This document shows positions 45,740 through 58,492 of a stretch of 64,000 bases of DNA, piece after piece. The position numbers were made by a program, and so were the translations under genes. Below the pieces are notes generated by a model. The model was not told where the DNA came from. It did no database searches and saw only the letters and a list, made by a program, of their open reading frames with translations. This stretch comes from Allium sativum (Eukaryota > Streptophyta > Magnoliopsida > Asparagales > Amaryllidaceae). Every line of letters starts with the position of its first letter. Within the stretch, counting starts at the first letter, position 1. The stretch is from assembly GCA_030737875.1 (NCBI GenBank), contig CM060912.1:206473231-206537230 (forward strand), in the 5' to 3' direction.

Positions 45740-48485
45740 CCCCACCTCCGTTAAGGTCACTCACAAAGGGAATGCCTTAACTTTGATGGAGCATTTTAGT
45801 AAACAGAACAAAATGTTACAAGACAGATATAAAAATAGTACTTGAAAAACTTTATAACTTTATTGCAGCGGACAGAAATCAGTTTGGTTACAACTTTACC
45901 AAAAACTCAAGTACATATATATCAGCCTTGTTCAAAAGCCATCAGAGTACAAAACTTTAAAATCGTAATCCCCACAGAATAGAAGCTATACAGAGCCAAG
46001 CCATACTTTAAGCACTTCAAGCAGAAAGAATCCGGATCAAGCTAAAGTATTCCCTCCTTGGATAACCTGGGGGGGGGGGGGGGGGGGAACGGAAGAAAAA
46101 GGGGCGAAACAACAAGGGTCAAACCAAAAAGTCTGGCAAGTCTAGTGATTTTCAATTATGAACAGATAATAATAACATGACATGAAAATAAAACTGGATG
46201 AGAGATAACCATAACAGGTATAACAGAAGAACAGAATGATATAAGCTATTGCTTTACACTTTTCTGCACTAATACTAGTATAACAGGATTAGGTGTCACT
46301 CTAATGTCTAAACTGAAACAGAAATGGGTACAGAATAATTTCCACAGAAGAGAATGCTAGTAATGGGCCTTTACCACCCCAACAGAAACGGACAGAAGCA
46401 GAATGCTGATAATGGGCCTTTACCACCCGAACAGAAACAGACAGAAACAGACTATTAATAATGGGCCTTTACCACCCGAACAGAAACAGTCAGATTAATC
46501 CCTACGGAAACAGAATGTAGAATTAGGTGTACACTAGTAAATGGGCCTTTACCACCCGAACATACGGTACCACGCAGAAACAGACAGGTGTTACTACCCA
46601 ACAGAAACAGACGGTACCAACAGAAACAGACAGAACTAAGTGTACCCTAAAACCCTACCCCAAGCGATCGGCTCCCTAATACATAAATACCCTGTGCCAG
46701 CCCCACCGAAGGGTGTATCATTCCCTAAAGTGGAAACCTTTGAATGACACAGATCTATTTACAGATGTCACGGCGTCTTACATCCTCAGAGGCAGACCGG
46801 GATCCATGCACGCACATGACCCGGTTGGAACGCACCATCAACACCCCTCGCCATTATCAGAATGAACCGCTTATAATTAGTTCAGTAAGCGTGCCCGGAC
46901 CCTACCTACTGTTGGGTCAAAGTTTTGATACCATAAAGGGTTACTGACTAATATGGGTCCCAAACAACAGATAACACAAGTATTTCCCCTCCTAACCTTG
47001 TGTCCCCAGATTAACGGATTTCAGATTAACTTGTTATAGGTTTCAGACATACAGAGTTCAGATTTACCAGTTCACAGATCAGACATTCAAGTTAACAAGT
47101 TTTCGGACTAACGGATCAGATGTACTGTTTTAACAGACTTACAGATTGTCTAATTTTGTAATTGGGCCTACAGATTCACGAAACGGGTTTGTTAGATTTA
47201 TCAGTCCAGCTGGTATAACCCTATCCACCCAACACGTTTTAGACATCATATTTATCTCAGATTTTCATTAATGCTCAGACCTCTCACATTAGACTGACAG
47301 TTTGCGGCCACTGGTTAGGCCGGTTGGTTCCGGGCAGAATTACGCCGCAAACTCATTCTAACCTCAAGTTAGCCATGTTTTATGTTTAACAAATGTGCTA
47401 ATTCACAGATTTTAACAAATTAACTTCTTTACAAGTTACAACAGATTATTCGTGGTTCTATTAACAAGTTTTTCTCAATTTTAAATCGAGCCTACAGGAT
47501 TACATACTTCAAATTTTAGCATTTCAGTTCCAACAGATTACGCCATTCAACAGATTAAACAGATAACAAATCTTGCAGATTAGGCGATTTAACAGATTTA
47601 GCAGATGAGGCAAAATTTACATAATTAGCAGATTAGGCAAATCAATCTAATTAGCAGTTTAGGCAATATAACAGAACTAGCAGATTAGGCAATATAACGG
47701 ATCTAGCAGATTAGGCAGTATAACAGATCTAGCAGATTAGGCAATATAACAGATCTAGCAGATTAGGCAGTATAACATATCTAGCAGATTAGGCAATATA
47801 ACGTATCTAGCAGATTATGCAATATAACAGATTTAATTATTCCTTAAAGTTTCATTGACATATCTTGCCTAATTATAAATTTGGCCTAAGTTTGCATGCC
47901 TAAATAATTGTCATGATTCATAATTATGATTATATACCAAATATAGCCATGCATGTCATATATTCAAAGATCTCCCACTTAGGTGTTATTCACATTTAAC
48001 AGTTATCAAATCTTAATATAGATCTTTACACCTAAGTCATATTCTCTTTTTATCCCGAATCATGAATTTCTATATAAACAATATGCCCAACAATCTAGAA
48101 CTTTAAATTATAACAGATCTTTAATTCAAAAATATGCGTTATGTCCAATGTCTCAAGTCACATGTTAATATACAATGGTTCCTCTTCTTCCAATTCACAG
48201 AATATGCACAGATCTTAATCTAGTTTACAACCTATGTCCTTTTAGTCACATATTAGCCATGTCCAATTATGCCATCATTCATTATTTATCCCAATGTTTA
48301 ACGTTCGTGCGTTAATCTCTTATGAGATTTGGCGCAGGCTCGGGGTAGCCTGGCTATAGAACAGAAAGAAGAAAGAGATATAGAATAAAATAGATCAGAA
48401 CAGAACATACGCAATCTCAAATTCAGATTTACAATCATGTCACAATTATAATTAAAGTTTATATCGGAAAATAACTGCACTTGCC
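45733..48485 (-). repeat. Subfamily A LTR, inverted, 5'-truncated
   Basis: About 2.75 kb. With 42251-45727 it forms a giant inverted repeat around a 5-bp centre. It contains a G17 run (about 46071-46087), the 26-bp repeat array and a single fused hairpin (47285-47370) where other LTRs have two. It ends at ACTTGCC (48479-48485), where the strand switches. Confidence 0.85.
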
Positions 48486-48873
48486 AGACTTTTTGTCTGA
48501 CCCTTGTTGTTTTGCCCCTTTTCTTCCGTTTCCCCTAAGGTTATCCAAGGAGGGAATACTTTAGCTTGATCCGGATTCCTTCTGCTTGAAGTGCTTAAAG
48601 TATGGCTTGGCTCTGTATAGCTTCCGTTCTGTGGGGATTATGATTTTAAAGTTTTGTACTCTGATGGCTTTTGAACAAGGCTGATATATATGTACTTGAG
48701 TTTTTGGTAAAGTTGTAACCAAACTGATTTCTGTCCGCTGCAATAAAGTTATAAAGTTTTTCAAGTACTATTTTTATATCTGTCTCGTAATATTCTGTTC
48801 TGTTTACTAAAATGCTCCATCAAAGTTAAGGCATTCCCTTTGTGAGTGACCTTAACGGAGGTGGGGTGTTACA
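48479..48873 (+). repeat. LTR 3' end fragment
   Basis: From ACTTGCCAGACTTTTTGTCT to GGTGGGGTGTTACA. The shared ACTTGCC links it to the inverted LTR on its left. Confidence 0.85.
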
Positions 48874-48905
48874 CTTGGTATCAAAGTTAAGGCATTCCAT
48901 TTATG
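48874..48905 (+). other. Primer site joined to a short LTR-end word
   Basis: CTTGGTATCA is followed not by GAGCC but by AAGTTAAGGCATTCC, a piece normally about 45 bp before the LTR end (ATCAAAGTTAAGGCATTCC). Then subfamily B sequence begins. The overlap is ATCA. Confidence 0.75.
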
Positions 48906-50405
48906 CTAGTTAGTTCATATTAATTAAATCATCATGTTTGGGTTATTTTGATCTATATGACAAGTCACATATGCAAGTTAGATTGATTAGGAAAGTTATG
49001 AACATATGCCAAGACATCTATTATGACATCTAGAATTATGCTATGACATATGTGATATCCTATGCTAGTTCACACCATCATTATGTTGCCTAAAAATCCA
49101 TATGCAAGTTTATGTATAGATTTGGGCTGTGATCATATCATGTAAATTGAGACATTTAACAAGTTGACACCTTTTGATCCTTAACATGTGTAGTTTATGC
49201 AAGTTTCACCCCTATTATGATTAGATTTATTTTAATTGTCTATATATTGTGATAATTTATCTTTGTGCTAGGTGTTAGACTATACAAATCTAGCCTATAT
49301 TATGCGTTGAATAAGCGAACGTATAAACGTGGGGTAGGGGTAATATTAAGGATTTAATATTAAAAAGTTGGGGTGCAATTGATATGATTTTGCATGCCAT
49401 AAGTGGATGGCCATAATTAAGTCAATTATGGACATCATTAAAAGTTGACTTAATTAATAATTTGAATAGGGAATTATTAAAACTGGGGTAAAAGATTTTA
49501 AGTGTTAATCAATGCTTAGGACACGAGGTTGGACTCGTTTGTGACGTAAACCTGCCCGGACCCGCCCGACAAATCCAGCTGCCATAAATGCCAGTCTAAT
49601 GTGAGAGGTCTTTATGAGGTTATGGCCTGAGTGAATTAAGAAATACTTAACCAGATAAACATGTAAGGTGGGACATGGGGATTAAGTAGGTGCCTTGGGT
49701 GGCATGAGGAATCTAGGGGGTGCCCTTAGTGGCATGTGAAATACGATTAGTAAGACTTAACCAAACACACATGTAAATGAATATGACTAAGAGGGTTAAG
49801 TGGGATATACTAGTGACAAACTTAGGTGGGTAGCTTGTGGGGGCCCATTTCGACCAGTATCCCAAACGTATCTTCATGGGCTCGACCCAAGTCGAGGACG
49901 GGACGCGCATGCTGGGTTCGACTGTAAGAGGCCAAAACGGGAGCGGTGGCAACGCAAGTCCAACGGGTTTCGTATGCATGTGTGGACCCGGACTGGTAGG
50001 TAAGACGTTGTTGCATCGTGTAGGTATAAGCCGTGCATTCTCAAGTTGTATCGGGTTGCCACTTTAGGGGAGTGATACACCCCACTGTGGGGCCAGCACG
50101 GGTATCTACGAGTAGGGAGCCGATCGAAAGTGGGTAGTGGGTTACACCTAGTGGAGATAGGGGCAGACGGCACCTATGTAGTCAGCTAGGGGTACGTAAG
50201 GCTATTTATAAAGTTTCTGTGTGAAGCAAGTGGGATCAAACAATAGGGTGACTGGTGTGGTGCAGTGTAGTAATGTGCGGTGCAGTGTAGTAATCATTCG
50301 TTAGTAATTAGGTATGCCTTTACCGTTATCTTTAACGTTATCTTAAACGCTATCTTTATCTTCCTAAGAGTTCATAGACATTTACTTTCTTCCAGCTTAT
50401 GCCTT
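48906..50405 (+). repeat. Subfamily B LTR, middle to 3' part
   Basis: 48906-49215 matches 58092-58405. Further on it aligns at low identity with A LTRs: the diverged hairpin near 49525-49605, GGGGCCCAT at 49840, CCACTTTAGGGGAGTGATACA at about 50060. GC-rich at 49840-50010. It stops at TTATGCCTTAG and switches to internal region at TCTGTAAATATCTGAAT. Confidence 0.75.
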
Positions 50406-51154
50406 AGTCTGTAAATATCTGAATATCTCTGATAAGGTTAAGATTTCCAGTTTTGACATTGTCTAAAGAGGGTAATCCTCTGGGTGTCAATCTGATGTTG
50501 ATTTCGGTCTTCAGGGTTGATACTTAGGGGAATTATTTTCTCAACCAATGTCTAATGGGAACCAAGTCTTCGTTTTATCTGTACTCGCTTCCATCATTCG
50601 ACTGTATCCTATCGATCGAATCTTCGAACTTTAGGTAGAAACTAATGGGTGTAAACATGTGTTTGAGACATGTTATGTTTAATGGTTGCAAGTGGATGCA
50701 AGTGGTTGCTAGTGGTTGCTCGTGGATGCATATACACACACTAGGAAATATATCGGCTCGAAAACACTCCTATACTGCATATGGATGTGTGAGCATTTTC
50801 AATTTTTGTGGATGCAAAATGATTGACTCAGCATATGGATGTTGCATTTGGATGAATGGTTATGCACTCATATAGAAATGATGTGTATCAAATAGGATTT
50901 CTTGCATACATATTTGGACTCATGACACTAACATGATTCGCATTAAGGAGGTCAACTGGATCAGTAGACCGCCTGATTTTGCATTAGATAAGAAACATAT
51001 ACACACACTTTGCATATATTCATACGGCATTAGAAACCTTTTAAGGACAATGGATGCCTGTGATTGAATGGTTGAGTAGATGGATGTTGGATGTTAGGAT
51101 ACATTCTTCTTAACTTGAAGAATTCGGGGACGAAATCCTTTAAGGAGGGGAGAA
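50406..51154 (+). other. 3' internal region and PPT, fourth copy
   Basis: Non-coding, matches 27530-28270, with palindrome 50947-50973 and PPT before 51155. Confidence 0.85.
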
Positions 51155-54100
51155 TGTAACACCCCATATTTTCTGAGAATATTAAAAAAAAAAGGTTAAT
51201 TATGAAGAAGTTATTAAGCCTTGAAGTTTATATGCATATGAGAGAAATATATATAGATATATATAAAAATTAAATAAATAAACATACAAAAAAGGTTCAA
51301 AACAACGAATTGGGAGGGGGAATAACCGAATCGGCCCATTTTTGAGGTCTACCCGAGCCTCGCTGGGTCGACTAGGGGTTAATCCAGGGTGTTTGGCTGT
51401 CATCCCGTGGGCCGATTCGCTCAAATGCAGATTTTGCATTTGAATGGTTCTCATGATTCAGGGTTAATCTAATGGTCCTAAATAACTTCCTACACCTATA
51501 TATACATCCCTAACCTAAACCTAAATCTCATTTACAATTCTCTAGCCTCCATTGCTCTCTTCCTCTCTAAAAATAAATAAATCAATGGCGTCTCTACTCT
51601 GCTGAAACCTAAGCTAGGACTTGTGCTTCTTCTTCCTCCAATTCTGATTAGGATTATAAGAGAATAGCTACAACACCTTTTTTCTTTTAGAATCCAACCA
51701 AGGCAAGTGCAGTTATTTTCCGATATAAACTTTAATTATAATTGTGACATGATTGTAAATCTGAATTTGAGATTGCGTATGTTCTGTTCTGATCTATTTT
51801 ATTCTATATCTCTTTCTTCTTTCTTCTTTCTGTTCTATAGCCAGGCTACCTCGAGCCTGCGCCAAATCTCATAAGAGATTAACGCACGGACGTTAAACTT
51901 TGGGACAAATAATGAATGATGGCATAATTGGACATGGCTAATCTGTGACTAAAAGGACATAGCTTGTAAACTAGATTTAGATCTGTGCATATTCTGTGAA
52001 TTGGAAGAAGAGGAACCATTGTATATTAACATGTGACTTGAGACATTGGACATAACGCATATTTTTGAATTAAAGATCTGTTAAAATTTAAAGTTCTAAA
52101 TTGTTGGGCATATTTTTTATATAGAGATTCATGATATGGGATAAAAAGGGAATATGACTTAGGTGTGAAGATTTATGTTAAGATTTGATAACTATTAAAT
52201 GTGAATAACACCTAAGTGGGAGATTTTTGAATATATGACATGCATTGAAATCGATGGCTATATTTGGTATAATTTATATGTGAATCTTTTGTACTAGGCA
52301 AGTTTAACTAAATTTGAGACGTGTGTTATATGGTAAATTATGACCATAATCTGTGCCATGTAAATTCAATGCAAACGTGGGGTATATGATCGTAATGTGA
52401 ATCATGACAACTATTTAGGCATGCAAACTTAGGCCAAATTTATAATTAGGCAAGATATGTTCATGAAACTTTAAGGAATGATTAAATCTGTTATATTGCC
52501 TAATTTGCTAGTTCTGTTATATTGCCTAATCTGCTAGTTCTGCTATAATCTGCTATATCTGTTCATATACCAAATCTGACATGTGCTAAGTCTGCTGAAG
52601 ATGCCTAAACTGTTATATGCTAAATCTGCTAAACTGCTTAATCTGCTGAATCCGTTAAGTCGTCTAATCTGCTAAATCTGTTATATGCCATATATGTTGA
52701 GTTGATATATTTAGTCTGTTATTGACATAATCTGAATTGGCTATAGTTATGAAAATTAACATGTATATTAGGCATGGGCATAAATGGTAAATTAATAATT
52801 AATTGGCCGTAAAGATAAACATGGCTGACTCGAGGTTAGAATGAGTTTGCGGCGTAATCCTGCCCGGAACCACCCGGCACATACAGTGGCTGCAAACAAT
52901 AGGTTCTAATGTGAGAAGTTAGTCATAACGTGCTTGAAACCCGAGGTTAGACTCAGTTTGCGGCAGAAATCTGCCCGAAACCAACCGACCTAACCAGTAG
53001 CCGCAAACTGTCAGTCTAATGTGAGAGGTCTGGGCATTAATATTTAATTAATGAAAATCTGTGATAAATATAATGTCTAAAACGTGTTGGGCGGATATGG
53101 TTAAACCCACTAGACTGATGAGTTTAATAAATCTGTTCCGTGAATCGGTAGGCCCAATTACAAAGTTAGACAAATCTGTAAATCTGTTAAATCCGTATAT
53201 TTGATCCGTTAGTCTAAAACTTGTCTGATCTGTGAACTAGTTGATCTGAATTCTGTATGTCTGAACTTGTTAATCTAAAATCTGTTAGTCTGGGGACACA
53301 AGGATAGGAGGGGAATTACTTGTGTCATCTGTTGTTTGGGACCCATATTAGTCAGTAACCCTTTCTGGTATCAAAACTTTGACCCAACAGTAGGTAGGGT
53401 CCGGGCACGCTTACTGAACTAATTATAAGCGGTTCATTATGATAATGGCGAGAGGTGTTGATGGTGCGTTCCAACCGGGTCATGTGCGTGCATGGATCTC
53501 GGTCTGCCTCTGAGGATGTAAGACGCCGTGACATCTGTAAATAGGTCTGTGTCATTCAAAGGTTGTCACTTTAGGGAATGATACACCCTTCGGTGGGGCT
53601 GGCACAGGGTATTTATGTATTAGGGAGCCGATCACTTGGGGTAGGTTTTTAGGGTACACTTAGTTCTGTCTGTTTCTGTTGGTACCATCTGTTTCTGTTG
53701 GGTGGTAACACCTGTCTGTTTCTCCGTGGTACCGTCTGTTCGGGTGGTAAAGGCCCATTACTAGTGTACACCTAATTCTACATTCTGTTTCCGTAGGGAT
53801 TAATCTGTTTTTGCTTGTGTCTGTTTCTGATCGGGTAGTAAAGGCCCATTATTAGCATTCTGTTTCTGTTAAATTATTCTGTACCCGTTTCTGTTGTTAG
53901 TTTAGACATTAGGGTGACACCTAATTCTGTTATACTAGTATTAGTGCAGAGAAGTGTAAAACAATAGCTTATACCATTCTGTTCTTCAGTTATATCTGTT
54001 ACACCTGTTACAGTTATCTCTCATCCAGTTTTATTTTCATGTCATGTTATTATTATCTGTTCATAACTGAAAATCACTGGACTTGCCAGACTTTTGTCTG

Positions 54101-54481
54101 ACCCTTGTTGTTTTGCCTCCTTTCTTCCGTTTCCCCCCAGGTTATCCAAGGAGGGAATACTTTAGCTTGATCCAGATTTCTTCTGCTTGAAGTGCTTAAA
54201 GTATGGCTTGGCTCTGTATAGCTTCCGTTCTATGGGGATTATGATTTTAAACTATGCATTCTGAAGGCTTTTGTACAAGACTGATGTTTTGTACTTGAAT
54301 TCTGATAATGTGATTACAAAGGATGTAACCAAGTTTATTTTGGTTTCTGTTGAAATAAAGTTATAAAATTTTCAAGTACTGTTTTATCTGTCTTGTAAGT
54401 TTCTGTTCTGTTTAATAAAATGCTCCACCAAAGTTAAGGCATTCCCTTTTTGAGTGACCTTAACGAAGGTGGGGTGTTACA
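51155..54481 (+). repeat. Subfamily A LTR (short form), complete
   Basis: 3327 bp from TGTAACACCCCATATT to GGTGGGGTGTTACA, preceded by a PPT and followed by a full primer site. Contains TATA, leader, hairpin pair, 67-codon antisense frame (53352-53555) and AATAAA. Confidence 0.9.
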
Positions 54482-54535
54482 CTTGGTATCAGAGCCAGGT
54501 TTGGTTACAACACCTTTTGATACAAAGTTCTAAAT
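54482..54535 (+). other. Primer-binding site and start of internal leader
   Basis: CTTGGTATCAGAGCCAGGTT: the most complete primer site in the window, complementary to plant initiator tRNA-Met. The leader breaks off at TTCTAAATCTAG and switches strand into an inverted LTR that carries the same word. Confidence 0.85.
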
Positions 54536-55232
54536 CTAGTTTACAATCTATGTCCTTTTAGTCACAGATTAGCCATGTCCAATTATGGCATCATTCATTA
54601 TTTGTCCCAAAGCTTAACGTTCTTGCGTTAATCTCTTATGAGATTTGGCGCAGGCTCGGGGTAGCCTGGCAATAGAACAGAAAGAAGAAAGAGATATAGA
54701 ATAAAATAGATCAGAACAGAACATACGCAATCTCAAATTCAGATTTACAATCATGTCACAATTATAATTAAAGTTTATATCGGAAAATATCTGCACTTTC
54801 CTTGGTTGAATTCTAAAAGAAAAAGGTGTTGTAGCTGTTCTCTTTTAATCCTAATCAGAATTGGAGGAAGAAGAAGCATAAGTCCTAGTTTAGGTTTCAG
54901 CAGAGTAGAGACGCCATTGATTTATTTATTTTTAGAGAGGAAGAGAGCAATGGAGGCTAGAGAATTGTATATGAGATTTAGGTTTAGGTTAGGGATGTAT
55001 ATATAGGTGTAGGAAGTTATTTAGGACCATTAGATTAACCCTGAATCATGAGAACCATTCAAATGCAAAATCTGCATTTTAGCGAATCGGCCCACGGGAT
55101 GACAGCCAAACACCCTGGATTAACCCCTAGTCGACCCAGCAGGGCTTGGGTCGACCTCAAAAATGGGCCGGTTCGGTTATTCCCCCTCCCAATTCGCTGT
55201 TTTGAACCTTTTTTGCATGTTTATTTATTTTT
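54536..55232 (-). repeat. Inverted LTR leader fragment 1
   Basis: Covers the part of the LTR from the first intron portion back past the leader and TATA to the GGTCGACC region, then jumps at TTATTTATTTTT into a second copy of the same region. Confidence 0.8.
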
Positions 55233-55637
55233 CGTTAATCTCTTATGAGATTTGGCGCAGGCTCGGCGTAGCCTGGCTATAGAACAGAAAGAAGAAAGAG
55301 ATATAGAATAAAATAGATCAGAACAGAAAATACGCAATCTCAAATTCAGATTTACAATCATGTCACAATTAAAATTAAAGTTTATATCGAAAAATAACTG
55401 CACTTGTCTTGGTTGGATTCTAAAAGAAAAAGGTGTTGTAGCTGTTCTCTTTTAATCCTAATCAGAATTGGAGGAAGAAGAAGCCCAAGTCCTAGCTTAG
55501 GTTTCAGCATTGTAGAGACGCCATTGATTTATTTATTTTAGAGAGGAAGAGAGCAATGGAGGCTAGAGAATTGTATATGAGATTTAGGTTTAGGTTAGGG
55601 ATGTATATATAGGTGTAGGAAGTTATTTAGGACCATA
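55233..55637 (-). repeat. Inverted LTR leader fragment 2
   Basis: Repeats the same leader region as the fragment to its left (partial direct duplication of inverted sequence), then switches to the plus strand at GACCATA. Confidence 0.8.
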
Positions 55638-57736
55638 ATCTGTGCCATGTAAATTCATTGCAAACGTGGGGTATATGATCATAATGTGAATAATGACAAC
55701 TATCTAGGCATGCAAACTTAGGCCAAATTTATAATTAGGCAAAATATGTTTATGAAACTTTAAGGAATGATTAAATCTGTTATATCGCCTAATCTGCTAG
55801 TTCTGTTATATTTCCTGATTTGCTAGTTCTGTTATATTGCCTCATCTGCTAGTTCTGCTATAATCTGCTATATCTGTTCGTATACCAAATCTGTCTTCTG
55901 CTAAATCTGCTGAAGTTGCCTAAACTGTTATATGCTAAATCTGCTAAACTGCTTAATCTGCTGAATCCGTTAAGTCGCCTAATCTGTAAATCTATTATCT
56001 GCCATATCTGTTGAGTTGATATATTTAGTCTGTTATTGACATAATCTAAATTGGCTATAATTATGAAAATTGACATGTATATTAGGCGTGGGCATAAATG
56101 GTAAATTAATAATTAATTGGCCGCAAAGATAAACATGGCTGACTCGAGGTTAGAATGAGTTTGCGGCGTAATCCTGCCTGGAACTGCCCGGCACATCCAT
56201 TGGCCGCAAACAATAGGTTCTAATGTGAGAAGTTAGTCATAACGTGCTTGAAACCCGAGGTTAGACTCAGTTTGCGGCAGAAATCAGCCCGGAACCAACC
56301 GGCCTAACCAGTAGCCGCAAACTGTCAGTCTAATGTGAGAGGTTTGGGCATTAATATTTAATTAATGAAAATCTAAGATAAATATAATGTCTAAAACGTG
56401 TTGGGCAGATAGGGTTAAACCCACTAGACTGATGAGTTTAATAAATCTGTTCCGTGAATCGGTAGGCCCAATTACAAAGTTAGACAAATCTGTAAATCTG
56501 TTAAATCCGTATATCTGATCCGTTAGTCTAAAACTTGTCTGACCTGTGAACTAGTTGATCTGAATTCTGTATGTCTGAACTTGTTAATCTGAAATCTGTT
56601 AGTCTGGGGACACAAGGATAGGAGGGGAATTACTTGTGTCATCTGTTGTTTGGGACCCATATTAGTCAGTAACCCTTTCTGGTATCAAAACTTTGACCCA
56701 ACAGTAGGTAGGGTCCGGGCACGCTTACTGAACTAATTATAAGCGGTTCATTCTGATAATGGCGAGGGGTGTTAATGGTGCGTTCCAACCGGGTCATGTG
56801 CATGCATGGATCCCGATCTGCCTCTGAGGATGTAAGACGCTGTGACATCTGTAAATAGGTCTGTGTCATTCAAAGGTTGCCACTTTAGGGAATGATACAC
56901 CCTTCAGTAGGGCTGGCACAGGGTATTTATGTATTAGGGAGCCGATCGCTTGGGGTAGGGTTTTAGGGTACACTTAGTTCTGCCTATTTTTGTTGGTACC
57001 ATCTGTTTCTGTTGGGTGGCATCACCTGTCTGTTTCTACGTGGTACCGTCTGTTCGGGTGGTAAAGGCCCAATTACTAGTGTACACCTTATGCTACATTC
57101 TGCTTCTGTCTATTTCTGATCGGGTGGTAAAGGCCCATTACTAGCGTGGAAATTATTCTGTACCTGTTTCTGTTTCAGTTTAGACATTAGGGTGACACCT
57201 AATTCTGTTATACTAGTATTAGTGCAGAGAAGTGTAAAGCAATAACTTATATCATTCTGTTCTTCTGTCATATCTGCTACATCTGTTACAGTTATCTCTC
57301 ATCCAGTTTTATTTTCATGTCATGTTATTATTATTTGTTCATAATTGAAAATCACTGGACTTGCCAGACTTTTGTCTGACCCTTGTTGTTTCGCCTCCTT
57401 TCTTCTGTTTCTCCCTCCAGGTTTTGTAGAAGGGAATACTCTAGCTTGATCCAGATTTCTTCCACTTTTATTGCTTAAAGTTTGGCTTGTCTTCTTCTGG
57501 GGGGATTATGATTTTAAACTATGCATTCTGAAGGCTTTTGTACAAGACTGATATTTTGTACTTGAATTCTGATATTGTGATTTGAAAGGATGTAACCAAG
57601 CTTCTGTTGAAATAAAGTTATAAATTTTTCAAGTACTGTTTTATCTGTCTTGTAAGTTTCTGTTCTATTTACTAAAATGCTCCACCAAAGTTAAGGCATT
57701 CCCTTGTGAGTGACCTTAACGGAGGTGGGGTGTTAC
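55631..57736 (+). repeat. Subfamily A LTR, 5'-truncated
   Basis: Starts in the middle of the LTR (TAATCTGTGCCATGTAAATT) and ends GGTGGGGTGTTAC, lacking the terminal A, before unrelated CCTTGAGCCGCC. Confidence 0.85.
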
Positions 57737-58410
57737 CCTTGAGCCGCCGTCAACTAAGAAAGAAGAAAAGCAAATTCAATTCTAATTCTCTCAACCCTAA
57801 AGCAAAGCAAAACTCTCTCTCTTTTCTTCTCTAAATTGTGAGTATGATGATCTTAACAAGATTATTATCATTTTAATTAGGTTGAGTTATGAATGGATTA
57901 TGAGTAGATGATGTGAATTATCATATATGTTGTTGTAAACCCCTTTTGCTATCATGTATATTGTAAATCCAATGTTATGTGATGATGATATCTTATATGT
58001 TGTAAATCATGCTATGATGATGTTATGTATGTTGAAAGTTTCTATGCTAAGTTGTGATGAATCATATATGATAAAAAGGCCATGATGTTACCATCTATGC
58101 TAGTTAGTTCATATTAATTAAATCATCATGTTTGGGTTATGTTGATCTACATGACAAGTCACATATGCAAGTTAGATTGATTAGAAAAGTTATGAACATA
58201 TACCTAGACATCTAGAATTATGCTATGACATATGTGATATCCTATGCTAGTTCACACCATCATTATGTTGCCTAAAAACCCCATATGCAAGTTTATGTAT
58301 AGATTCGGGCTATGATCATATCATGTAAATTGAGACATTTAACAAGTTGACACCTTTTGATCCTTAACATGTGTAGTTTATGCAAGTTTCACCCCTATTA
58401 CGATTAGATG
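57737..58410 (+). repeat. Subfamily B LTR, leader to middle part
   Basis: A C/T-rich leader (CTCTCTCTCTTTTCTTCTCT) is followed by AAATT|GTGAGTATG, a donor-like site at the same relative place as in A LTRs. The right part matches 48906-49215. It joins 3' internal sequence near 58410. Confidence 0.7.
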
Positions 58411-58492
58411 GTAGGATATACATTCTTCTTGACTTGGAGATTTCGGGGATGAAATCCTTTAAGGAGGGGCTCTGATACCAAGTGTAACACCC
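58411..58492 (+). other. PPT fused head-on to an inverted primer site
   Basis: GATTTCGGGGATGAAATC-type end and AAGGAGGGG (58461-58469) run directly into GCTCTGATACCAAG (inverted primer site) and TGTAACACCC (inverted LTR end, 10 bp only). The next base onward is inverted internal sequence (ATTAGTTTC). Confidence 0.85.

Noticed and set aside
49713..50173. Cluster of overlapping open frames of 64-99 codons
   Set aside because: Many frames on both strands reflect the GC-rich part of a subfamily B LTR, not a gene.
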